From contig JADFRJ010000159.1 of the NCBI GenBank assembly GCA_022561355.1, positions 1-5,890 on the forward strand: a DNA stretch of 5,890 bases, written 5' to 3'. Within the stretch, counting starts at the first letter, position 1. Every line of letters starts with the position of its first letter. Source of the DNA: Chloroflexota bacterium (lineage in GTDB: Bacteria; Chloroflexota; Dehalococcoidia; DSTF01; RBG-16-68-14). Below, in pieces: positions 1 to 5,760 of this stretch. The translations under genes were made by a program, and so were the position numbers. The notes under the pieces were generated by a model, which saw only the letters and a list, made by a program, of their open reading frames with translations, had not been told where the DNA came from and did not search any database.

Positions 1-1
1 C

Positions 2-370
2 CCGGGCGAAGGCGATTGGTCGATCAAAGAGGTCTGCGGCCACCTCAGCGACCACGCGCGATTCTTCCATCAACGCCTCTTCCAGATGATCAAACAGGAA
101 GAGCCACGGCTACCGGCCTGGGATCAGATGGAGGAGTGGAAGAAGCGCGACCCGCAGTCTGTCCCGCTGAGCGACCTGCTGGACGAACTCGTCGCGCAAC
201 GCGCGGAGACCGTCGACATGCTCGCCGAACTCGTCCACTGGAACTGGGCACGGCAGGGCCGCCATGAAGAGCGCGGCCGCCTCAGCATCCGCCAGCTCGT
301 CGACTTCGCCATCGAGCACGACGAAGCCCACCTCGACCAGGTCCGCGCGCTCAAGGCCACCGCTCCGTAG
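2..370 (+). CDS. DinB-superfamily protein, 5'-truncated by window edge
   Basis: The 3' part of a gene entering from the left edge; 122 residues are visible, read from base 2, ending at TAG 368-370. The visible start, GEGDWSIKEVCGHLSDHARF, matches the 'W-S-x-K-E-V-x-G-H-L-x-D' helix of the DinB/YfiT-like four-helix bundle. The end, FAIEHDEAHLDQV, matches the closing 'H-D-x-x-H-x-x-Q' helix. The His of GHL and the two His of HDEAH are the usual metal-binding triad of this superfamily. Members include damage-inducible proteins and thiol-dependent S-transferases; substrate and exact role cannot be told from this fragment. An internal ATG at 86 is not the start, because the conserved first helix lies upstream of it. 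It converges on the glycosidase gene, leaving only 52 bp between the stops. Confidence 0.85.
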   Translation, partial: PGEGDWSIKEVCGHLSDHARFFHQRLFQMIKQEEPRLPAWDQMEEWKKRDPQSVPLSDLLDELVAQRAETVDMLAELVHWNWARQGRHEERGRLSIRQLVDFAIEHDEAHLDQVRALKATAP

Positions 371-382
371 CACGTCAGAGCC

Positions 383-424
383 AGCAGATGCGTAGCATCT
401 GCCAAGCTAGCCCGGAGGCTACCT
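383..424 (-). repeat. Double-hairpin element, copy 1
   Basis: Two adjacent inverted repeats lie in the gap between convergent genes. On the plus strand the first is GCAGATGC-GTA-GCATCTGC (384-402, perfect 8-bp stem with 3-nt loop). The second is GCTAGCC-CGGA-GGCTACC (406-423, 7 positions with one G/G or C/C mismatch), after a 3-nt CAA linker. It matches a second copy at 5761-5802 in length, stem sizes, loop sizes and linker. On the minus strand its first base pairs overlap the TAG stop of the glycosidase gene (423-425). Neither side carries a T-run, so it is not a standard intrinsic terminator. It may be a REP-like intergenic repeat or a 3'-end RNA structure. Confidence 0.8.
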
Positions 425-1781
425 AATACTCGAAACCGCTGTTGGCGATCACGTCGCGGTACCAGTAGCCGCTCTGCTTGATCGTGCGCTCCTGCGTCTC
501 GAAGTCGACGTACGTGATGCCGAAGCGGTGTTCGTAGCCGAACGCCCACTCGAAGTTGTCCATCAGGCTCCAGAGGTAGTAGCCGCGCACATCGGCCCCT
601 TCGTCGATCGCTCTCGCCACCTGCGCGATGTAGCGCTCTAGGAAGCTCACGCGACGCTCGTCCGGAATCTCACCGTCCTCGTTCGGCCGGTCATCGTATG
701 ACGCCCCGTTCTCCGTGACGTAGATCGGGAGTTTGTAGTCGTTCCAGATGCGCATGATCACATCGTGAAGCGCCTCTGGACGCACCTCCCAGCCGAAGTC
801 CGTGCGCTCCCCGGGCTCCCGTCTTGCCTGCCGCACACCCAAGTTCGGGTCCTGCGGGTCGTGTTCAAATTCGCCGCCTGTGTAGAGGTTGATGCCGATG
901 AAGTCGGCGGGCGCCTTGACGATCTCCATATCGCCGGGTTCGACGCCCAGCCGTTCCAGATCGGTGCCACCAACGTATGCGTCCGGATAGCGCCCGTTCT
1001 GCATCGGCTCCAGGAACCACAGGTTCGTGAACCCGAACCGCCGTTCGGTCGCCTCCTTGTCGGCTTGGCTCTTGCTCGCCGGGGTAGCGCCGCTCATGCT
1101 GAACGCCGTCCCCAGCTCCTCCACCTTGCCCGTCTCCCGCATCGCGCGGGCGGCCATCCCTTGCGCCAGGTTGACGATGTGTGTTGCCCGCATCGCCATC
1201 GATGGCTCACGGATGCCGGGCGCGTGGTGGCCGTTCATGTACCCCATGATCGTGAAGACCCAGGGCTCGTTGAAGATCATCCATTTCTTCACGCGGTCGC
1301 CCAGCTTCTCGACAATGTTGTACGCGTACTCCTCGAAGCGTTTGGCCGTATCGCGATTGGCCCAGCCGCCCTTCTCCTGCAGCGCTTGCGGCAAGTCCCA
1401 GTGGTAGAGCGTGGGGAACGGCAGGATGCCGGCCGCCAGCAGCTCATCGATGAGCTTGCTGTAGAAGTCGATCCCCTTATCGTTCGCGACGCTCAGCCCG
1501 TCCGGATAGGTGCGCGGCCACGAGATGCTGAAGCGGTAGCTCTTCAGCTGTAGTTCGCGCATCAGCGCGACGTCGTCCTTGTAGCGGTGGTAGTGGTCGC
1601 ACGCCACGTCGCCCGTCTCTTCATTCCGGACCTTGCCGGGCGTGCGGCAGAAGCGGTCCCAGATCGACTCGCTCTTGCCGTCCTCGTCCCACGCGCCCTC
1701 GATCTGGTACGAGGCCGTCGCGCAGCCCCAGACGAAGTTGTCCGGGAAGCTCACCCGGATCTTCTCGCGCCTCTCAGCCAT
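423..1781 (-). CDS. Family 1 glycoside hydrolase (beta-glucosidase-like)
   Basis: Retaining beta-glycosidase of family GH1, predicted cytoplasmic since no signal peptide is visible. It would release glucose or a related sugar from beta-linked oligosaccharides or glycosides. About 452 residues, the normal full length. Motifs in order, numbered from the chosen start: FVWGCATASYQIEG near residues 16-29 (N-terminal GH1 signature), YHWDLP near 126-131, FNEPW with acid/base Glu172, VTENG with nucleophile Glu357, and WSLMDNFEWAFGY then RFGITYVDF near the C-terminus (aglycone and glycone site). All key residues are present. Two in-frame ATGs occur. The Shine-Dalgarno AGGAGG (1788-1793) directly abuts the first (1787) and lies 6 nt from the second (1781), so 1781 is preferred. 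Family is certain; exact sugar specificity (gluco, galacto, fuco) is not. Confidence 0.95.
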   Translation of the reverse strand: MAERREKIRVSFPDNFVWGCATASYQIEGAWDEDGKSESIWDRFCRTPGKVRNEETGDVACDHYHRYKDDVALMRELQLKSYRFSISWPRTYPDGLSVANDKGIDFYSKLIDELLAAGILPFPTLYHWDLPQALQEKGGWANRDTAKRFEEYAYNIVEKLGDRVKKWMIFNEPWVFTIMGYMNGHHAPGIREPSMAMRATHIVNLAQGMAARAMRETGKVEELGTAFSMSGATPASKSQADKEATERRFGFTNLWFLEPMQNGRYPDAYVGGTDLERLGVEPGDMEIVKAPADFIGINLYTGGEFEHDPQDPNLGVRQARREPGERTDFGWEVRPEALHDVIMRIWNDYKLPIYVTENGASYDDRPNEDGEIPDERRVSFLERYIAQVARAIDEGADVRGYYLWSLMDNFEWAFGYEHRFGITYVDFETQERTIKQSGYWYRDVIANSGFEY

Positions 1782-1787
1782 GCTCAT

Positions 1788-1793
1788 CCTCCT
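1788..1793 (-). promoter_or_regulatory. Consensus Shine-Dalgarno of the GH1 gene
   Basis: AGGAGG on the minus strand, a full anti-SD match. It touches the upstream ATG (1787-1785) with zero spacing and is 6 nt from the ATG at 1781-1779. This makes the second ATG the likely start. Confidence 0.8.
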
Positions 1794-1910
1794 AAGAACT
1801 CACTTAATGCGCGGTTGTAGTCCTTGGCTCATTCGCCGCAGCTCGTAATACAAGCTAAGGCCATTGCCCGTCGCGAATGGCACCGTTACCCTACTGGAGT
1901 CGGAGATCGG
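1794..1910. other. Intergenic region between surface-protein gene and GH1 gene
   Basis: No gene is seen here. It holds an inverted repeat GCCATT (1860-1865) / AATGGC (1876-1881) with a 10-nt loop. A competing pairing CATTCGC (1830-1836) / GCGAATG (1873-1879) uses part of the same bases. Either could be a weak terminator-like structure after the surface-protein gene or an operator for the glycosidase gene. No T-run follows, and I could not find a convincing sigma70 promoter for the GH1 gene, so it may be read through from upstream or use another sigma factor. Confidence 0.35.
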
Positions 1911-2810
1911 CTAGCGCCTGATCCAGCGTTTGTGAGCGTACCAGGCGCTGCCCGACAGCGCGACCGCAATCGCGCCGAGGATGGCCAGCCAGAGTTTCCG
2001 AGCGGTCTCGCCGCTCTCGCCCAGAGCCAAGTCACCACCCAGTGCGACCCCGCCGACTGCGGGCGGCGGGGTGGGCGTCACAAAGCAAGGCGTTGGCGTT
2101 GGTACGAACGTCTTCGTCGGGCCGCCGGGCGTATTCGGAACGGTCGGTGTGAATGTCACCGCTGGTGTTGGGCAGGGCCGGAAGCAGCCTTCGGGCGGAC
2201 AAGGCTTGGGCGTCCGCGTTGGGCATCCGGCCGGCGGGCACGGCGTGAAAGTCGGCGGCACCGTGGGGGTGACTGGAGTAGGAGTTACCGTTGCCACGCA
2301 CGGTGTACCCGTCGGCAGGACCGTCTTGGTCGGCCCGCCGGGCGGGTTCGTTGGCAGTGGGGGGCCCGGGACCGGTGTTGGGCACGGAATGACACACCCT
2401 GTTAGGGGGCACGGTGTGGGCGTGTCTGGCGGTGTACCGGTCGGTGTATGTGTCGGCGTAACGCTGATCGTCAAGAGGCAGGACGGCAGGTCCGGCGTGC
2501 TCGTTGGTCCTGGTGGTAAATCGGTCGGGCAGTTGATGACGCAGCCCGTTGTCGGGCACGGCGTTGGGGATCCGGCAAACGGTGTGGGCGTGGCCTTGAC
2601 GATGCAGGGCGTAGAAGTGACCGTGTGGGTCACCGTCGGCCCGCCAGGAGTCACCGTAACGGTTGGCGTGCCTGGCGTTGGAGTCGGGCACTTTTGGAAG
2701 ATGAAATCGTCAGCAGAGGCAGAGCGGCCATCGGAATCGAAGCCAAACACCAGCAGCGCCGCGGATGCCAGCACGGCCAGGATAGCTAGATGCAGTGCCA
2801 GTCCCTTCAT
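1911..2810 (-). CDS. Secreted, membrane-anchored Thr/Pro/Cys-repeat protein
   Basis: No enzyme family is recognised. The 299-residue product begins with a signal peptide: MKG, a hydrophobic stretch at residues 4-23, and a likely cut after SASA (about residue 33). Residues 41-250 are Thr/Pro-rich and low in complexity, with 16 cysteines. The module CPxxGCxxxCP occurs at 85-95, 134-144 and 204-214 with identical Cys spacing, plus a shorter CPPAGCP at 191. PGGPT occurs at 56-60, 158-162 and 229-233. The C-terminus has a transmembrane segment (about 273-291) and a basic tail ending KRWIRR. The predicted topology is an extracellular, possibly disulfide-linked stalk anchored at its C-terminus, and Thr/Pro stretches are common sites of O-glycosylation. 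SD GGAGG (2817-2821) lies 6 nt before the ATG. The opposite strand is also open over this region, but only this reading has signal peptide, anchor, SD and promoter. Confidence 0.8.
   Translation of the reverse strand: MKGLALHLAILAVLASAALLVFGFDSDGRSASADDFIFQKCPTPTPGTPTVTVTPGGPTVTHTVTSTPCIVKATPTPFAGSPTPCPTTGCVINCPTDLPPGPTSTPDLPSCLLTISVTPTHTPTGTPPDTPTPCPLTGCVIPCPTPVPGPPLPTNPPGGPTKTVLPTGTPCVATVTPTPVTPTVPPTFTPCPPAGCPTRTPKPCPPEGCFRPCPTPAVTFTPTVPNTPGGPTKTFVPTPTPCFVTPTPPPAVGGVALGGDLALGESGETARKLWLAILGAIAVALSGSAWYAHKRWIRR
2061..2690 (-). repeat. Thr/Pro/Cys repeat region of the surface protein
   Basis: Degenerate tandem modules are visible in protein and DNA. Each holds PGGPT(K)T, then TPC-x-V-x-x-TPTP, then TPCPxxGCxxxCP. 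The Cys spacing C-x4-C-x3-C is exact in three copies while the linkers differ in length. On the plus strand it reads as G/T-rich GTN-GGN repeats, for example the similar stretches near 2373-2430 and 2530-2590. Confidence 0.75.
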
Positions 2811-2816
2811 TCCCTG

Positions 2817-2821
2817 CCTCC
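2817..2821 (-). promoter_or_regulatory. Shine-Dalgarno of surface-protein gene
   Basis: GGAGG on the minus strand, 6 nt before the ATG at 2810. It fixes the start of the secreted protein and supports minus-strand coding over the open plus-strand reading. Confidence 0.75.
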
Positions 2822-2836
2822 GCAGATGTCCTCTCG

Positions 2837-2911
2837 GGACGCGATCCTTCGGACCGCGTCCTATCCAGGACGGAATGAGGCGGTGATAGGAATCGTGGCG
2901 GGGGTCGCCAC
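2837..2911 (-). promoter_or_regulatory. Structured 5' leader of the surface-protein gene
   Basis: Several inverted repeats lie between the predicted transcription start (about 2916) and the SD. In plus coordinates: GTGGCG/CGCCAC (2895-2900 / 2906-2911, 5-nt loop); GATAGG (2885-2890) with CCTATC (2860-2865); GGACG (2868-2872) with CGTCC (2857-2861); and GGACGCG-A-TCC (2837-2847) with GGA-C-CGCGTCC (2851-2861), a strong stem of 10 pairs with one mismatch and a 3-nt loop. The last three share bases at 2857-2861 and so exclude each other. This looks like the layout of a leader switch or attenuator. No known riboswitch class is recognised, and the fold is inferred by eye. Confidence 0.45.
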
Positions 2912-2922
2912 CGTACGCCGCC

Positions 2923-2950
2923 AGTATACGCCCGCTCGAGAACTTGTCAA
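2923..2950 (-). promoter_or_regulatory. Sigma70-type promoter for the surface-protein gene
   Basis: On the minus strand TTGACA (2950-2945, perfect -35 consensus) is followed after 16 nt by TATACT (2928-2923, 5 of 6 to the -10 consensus). Transcription would start near 2916, giving a leader of about 106 nt before the ATG at 2810. It lies just past the yaaT stop (2966) in one of the few non-coding stretches, so it separates the surface-protein gene from the holB-yaaT unit. Confidence 0.7.
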
Positions 2951-2965
2951 ATTGCGAAGCTGAAG

Positions 2966-4120
2966 CTAGGAACTGCCGGCGCCACCCTGACTCCCGCCGC
3001 CGCTACCTTGGCCGCCGGGGCCACCTCCACCGCGGCTGCCTCCTCCTTGACCGCCGCCACCCTGGCCTCCACCGCCGCCGCGCCTGCGATTACGATTGCG
3101 GCCTCCCCGCCTTCGCCGGCGCTTCGGCCGCTGGTCGCCCGAGGCCTGTGGTGTGCCCTGGGTGTCTCGTTGTTGCTGTTGCTGAGGCCGAGGTGGACGT
3201 CCGGCCGTTGGCGCCTGCGTCGCCGACGACTGCGCCACGTCCTTCGCCATCAGATCCTTCTCGAACGTTTCGGTCAGCTCCTTCGGCCGCATCGCCGTGC
3301 CATACATCAGCCGGAACTCGACAAGCGGCAGCTCCACCGTCTCCGCCGTTCCTTCGATCGCCAGGCTGATCGACTCCTTAGGCACGTTGATCTTCAGCAC
3401 GCGCGCGTCACCCGTCGGCGTCGAGATGCGCGAGCCCACCTTGGGCAGGCCGCCCTTGATCTCGCGGTACTGGTCGTACTCGTAGGTCAGGCAGCACAGC
3501 AGCCGGCCGCACGCTCCGGAGAGCTTCGATGGGTTGAGCGGCAGGTCCTGCTCCTTCGCCTGTTTGATCGAAACCGTCGGAAAGTTCGTCATCCACGAGC
3601 TGCAGCAGAGCCGTTCGCCGCACCGCCCGATGCCGTCGATCAGCTTCGCTCGGTCTCGCTCGCCGATCTGCAGGAGCTGGACCCTCGTGTCCATCTCCTC
3701 GGACAGCTCCCTAGCCAGCGAGCGGAAGTCCACCCGGTCATCGGCCGTGAAATAGAAGCTGAGCTGCGATGCGTCCAGACTGTAGTCGGCCGCGACGATC
3801 CGCAGCTCCAGCTGCTCATCGATCACACGCCGCTTCGCCACCGCTAGGTGATCTTGGGCCCTTTTTTTTAACTCCTTTGAGCGTTCCAGGTCCTCGGGGT
3901 CGGCCAACCTGAGGATCGGTTTAAGCGAATCCTTGATCTCGCTTGCGACGACCTGGTCCGGCGAAACGACGACCCGCCCGACCTCTTTGCCGTGCGAGGT
4001 ATCGACGACGACAAAGTTGCCGACGGCCAGGTCGAACCCGCCCGCGTCGAAGTAGTAGATCTTGCCCGCTTCCTTGAAGCGGATGCCTGCAGGTACGCGT
4101 TGCTGTGATGTCATTGTCAA
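2966..4120 (-). CDS. yaaT: PSP1-domain protein, YaaT/RicT family, with Arg/Gly-rich tail
   Basis: Homologue of Bacillus YaaT (RicT), part of the Ric/Y-complex that carries Fe-S clusters and helps RNase Y mature mRNAs. Residues 1-275 (TTG numbering) form the family core: an N-terminal beta region beginning VPAGIRFKEAGKIYYFD, the PSP1 domain, and the Cys motifs CGERLCC (Cys167, 172, 173) and CGRLLCC (Cys204, 209, 210), the conserved cluster ligands. The C-terminal 85 residues are a low-complexity tail: a Gln run (313-317), a basic run RPKRRRRRGG then RNRNRRR, and a Gly-rich end with RGG. The tail may bind RNA, by inference. Two starts are possible: TTG at 4120 or ATG at 4114 (382 aa). SD GGAGG (4143-4147) suits both only if an intervening hairpin folds. 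It follows holB by 28 bp, the known holB-yaaT order. Confidence 0.92.
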   Translation of the reverse strand: MTMTSQQRVPAGIRFKEAGKIYYFDAGGFDLAVGNFVVVDTSHGKEVGRVVVSPDQVVASEIKDSLKPILRLADPEDLERSKELKKRAQDHLAVAKRRVIDEQLELRIVAADYSLDASQLSFYFTADDRVDFRSLARELSEEMDTRVQLLQIGERDRAKLIDGIGRCGERLCCSSWMTNFPTVSIKQAKEQDLPLNPSKLSGACGRLLCCLTYEYDQYREIKGGLPKVGSRISTPTGDARVLKINVPKESISLAIEGTAETVELPLVEFRLMYGTAMRPKELTETFEKDLMAKDVAQSSATQAPTAGRPPRPQQQQQRDTQGTPQASGDQRPKRRRRRGGRNRNRRRGGGGGQGGGGQGGGSRGGGGPGGQGSGGGSQGGAGSS

Positions 4121-4147
4121 GGCCGCCGGAGGCGGCCCAGTCCCTCC
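4121..4147 (-). promoter_or_regulatory. Shine-Dalgarno and hairpin between holB stop and yaaT start
   Basis: GGAGG (4147-4143) overlaps the region just after the holB TGA (4151-4149). Between it and the start is a perfect hairpin, GGCCGCC-TCC-GGCGGCC (4137-4121). The linear distance from GGAGG to TTG is 22 nt and to ATG 28 nt, too far for normal initiation. Removing the folded 17 nt leaves 5 and 11 nt. The hairpin also contains CCTCC (4132-4128), which could instead pair with the GGAGG and hide it. Confidence 0.6.
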
Positions 4148-4148
4148 C

Positions 4149-5198
4149 TCAGCGGGTCCGGGCCGCGGCGCGAGGCAACTCCAAGAGCATTACCTCGAGC
4201 GCCAGCGTCGGACTCGCGTGTTCGTCAAGGTGCTGTTGAACGTCCTGCAGCGCTCGCAGCGCGCGGACCGCACCCTCCACTCCATATTGTGACGCCTGCG
4301 ACCGCAGCGTGTCCAGTCGGTCGCTTGCCAGCGCCAGCTCCTCCTTGCCCGAGGCCGTCAGCAGCACATCGCGCCACCAGTCGCTCCAGATTCCTAGCAG
4401 GTCTCGTACGGCAGTGCTATTGCGCTGATAGCGGTCGCCCAGCATTCGGGCGTACTCGAAGCGCTCCTTGTCGCCTCCCGCCATCAGCTCCTCGATCTCA
4501 TCGAGCACCTCTTCGCGTTCGTCCAGCGCGCCGTTGTCCTTGAGCGCATCCACCGCCCAGCCCAGCCGGCCCTGCGCCAGCCTCGCCAGCCGGGCGGCCG
4601 TCTCAGGCTCGGCCTCCCAGCGCTCGCGCAGCGCCGCCTCGATCTGTTCGCGCCCCACGCCACCGAACGCGACCCGCCGGCAGCGCGAGCGCACCGTCTC
4701 AGGCAGCATCGCTTCTCGAGCGGTGATCAGGATCATGACGACGTGCTCCGGCGGCTCCTCCAGCGTTTTCAGGAACGCGTTGGCCGCCTGCGCCGTCAGC
4801 GCGTCCGCCGGGTCGACGATCACCACGCGCACGCGGCCCTCGAATGGCGCGCGGTAGATGACGTGCTCCAGCCGCCGCACCTGACAGATGCGGATCTCCT
4901 GCGACTTGTCCTTGGAGTGGTCCTTGTGCTCGGACTCGTCGCAGAGCCCGCCGATGTTCATCGTTTCGACGTCCGGGTGTTTGCCCTCCGCGATCATCCT
5001 GCACGCGCGGCACTCACCGCAGGGCCGCGTGTCCTGCCCGGTGCAGTTCAGCGCCTGCGCAAACGCGCGCGCCACCGTCGCGCGGCCCACCCGCTCCGGT
5101 CCGGCGAAGAGGTAGGCATGCGAACGCCTCGCCTCGTCCGCGACCGCACGCGCCAGCACCTCGATCGCCTTCTCGTGCCCGACGATATCCCAACTCAT
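4149..5198 (-). CDS. holB: DNA polymerase III delta' subunit
   Basis: Clamp-loader subunit delta', which with delta and tau/gamma loads the sliding clamp at replication forks. 349 residues, close to the usual 330-350. The AAA+ domain starts at residue 1 (MSWDIVGHEKAIEVL). The Walker A-like loop, GPERVGRAT (33-41), has Arg in place of the catalytic Lys, fitting delta', which does not hydrolyse ATP. The Zn-binding module has Cys52, Cys60, Cys63 and Cys66 (C-x7-C-x2-C-x2-C). Walker B-like VVIVDPADALT (about 125-135), NAFLKTLEEPP (140-150) and the SRC motif (171-173) follow. A charged His/Lys/Asp insert lies at about 86-100. The ATG overlaps the upstream stop as ATGA (5198-5195), implying translational coupling. 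SD GGAGG at 5209-5213 is 10 nt away. The downstream partner is yaaT. Confidence 0.93.
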   Translation of the reverse strand: MSWDIVGHEKAIEVLARAVADEARRSHAYLFAGPERVGRATVARAFAQALNCTGQDTRPCGECRACRMIAEGKHPDVETMNIGGLCDESEHKDHSKDKSQEIRICQVRRLEHVIYRAPFEGRVRVVIVDPADALTAQAANAFLKTLEEPPEHVVMILITAREAMLPETVRSRCRRVAFGGVGREQIEAALRERWEAEPETAARLARLAQGRLGWAVDALKDNGALDEREEVLDEIEELMAGGDKERFEYARMLGDRYQRNSTAVRDLLGIWSDWWRDVLLTASGKEELALASDRLDTLRSQASQYGVEGAVRALRALQDVQQHLDEHASPTLALEVMLLELPRAAARTR

Positions 5199-5745
5199 GC
5201 CAGCAATGCCTCCACGACGCGCGGCATTAGCTCCTCCGCGCGTGCGACGTTCGCGTCCGGGTTCGTCGTCGAGAGCGGCTCGATGAGCACATAATCGTAG
5301 TGTAGGATGCCGTCGGTACCATCGCTACTCATCCACGTCGCGTCTGGGTATTCCCACAGGTCGAACTCGGCCTTATCCACGCGGATGCGATCGCCTGGCT
5401 TGGCGCCCGCCAGCCGCAGCGATCGGTTGATCCCTGCAGTTCGAACTGGCCGCGCAGCATCTCCATGCCCTGCCGCTTCCAGCGCGGCACGCGCTTCTCC
5501 AGCATGAAGTAGTCGATCACGAAGACGTCGCCGTCCTTCTCGACGCGTGGCACACGCCGCGGCGTATCGACGTAGGCGACCGGCACGCCGCGCTGCTCCA
5601 GCTCCCACACCTCCGTCAGGCTGCAGGCGCTCCCGTGGTGGCAGTCGCCCATGCCCATCAGCACCGCGTCGCTTTGGGTGGCGATCTCGTCCAGCATCTT
5701 CAACCTCGGCGCCAGCTTGGCGGCGTTTGTCTTCGTCGTGCTCAT
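5195..5745 (-). pseudogene. Frameshifted gene: UGSC-like N-terminus, OCT-like C-terminus
   Basis: One gene appears split by a single missing base at the GGG run 5432-5434. Frame one reads from ATG 5745 to about 5432 (residues 1-105, ending FELQG). Frame two resumes at INRSLRLAGAKPGD and runs to TGA 5197-5195. Rejoined it is 183 residues. Residues 26-61 (DAVLMGMGDCHHGSACS then ELEQRGVPVAYVDT) resemble the UGSC-motif (seleno)protein family, with two Cys (35, 41) around Gly-Ser. Residues 72-133 resemble the C-terminal OCT domain of Obg GTPases (L-x-x-AGAKPGD-x-I-R-x-x-x-x-EFD), without any GTPase domain. The intact second frame and ATGA overlap with holB suggest a sequencing error or very recent mutation. 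SD-like GAAGAG lies 8 nt before ATG 5745; GTG 5754 and ATG 5751 are alternatives. Both family resemblances are from memory and need a profile search. Confidence 0.6.
5209..5213 (-). promoter_or_regulatory. Shine-Dalgarno of holB inside the upstream gene
   Basis: GGAGG on the minus strand within the last codons of the upstream gene, 10 nt before the holB ATG. It supports the start at 5198 together with the ATGA overlap. Confidence 0.6.
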
Positions 5746-5760
5746 CGACATCACTCTTCG

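Noticed and set aside
383..424. Bidirectional intrinsic terminator between the convergent genes
   Set aside because: Stems are strong, but no T-run follows on either strand, and the second copy lies between co-directional genes. A structural repeat fits better, though a Rho-linked role is not excluded.
765..1553. Long plus-strand open frame across the GH1 gene
   Set aside because: Antisense to a gene with all GH1 catalytic motifs in order; it is a by-product of GC-rich codon use.
1981..2886. A 301-residue open frame on the plus strand rich in Gly-Val
   Set aside because: It mirrors the Thr/Pro repeats of the minus-strand gene. It has no signal peptide or recognisable domain, and the minus strand has promoter, SD, signal peptide and membrane anchor.
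3008..3847. Long plus-strand open frame across yaaT
   Set aside because: Antisense to the Cys-motif and PSP1 coding region; Arg/Leu-rich composition typical of a shadow frame.
4115..4120. TTGACA on the minus strand as a -35 box for a promoter
   Set aside because: It lies at the start of the yaaT reading frame, and no -10-like hexamer is seen about 17 nt downstream in the GC-rich coding sequence.
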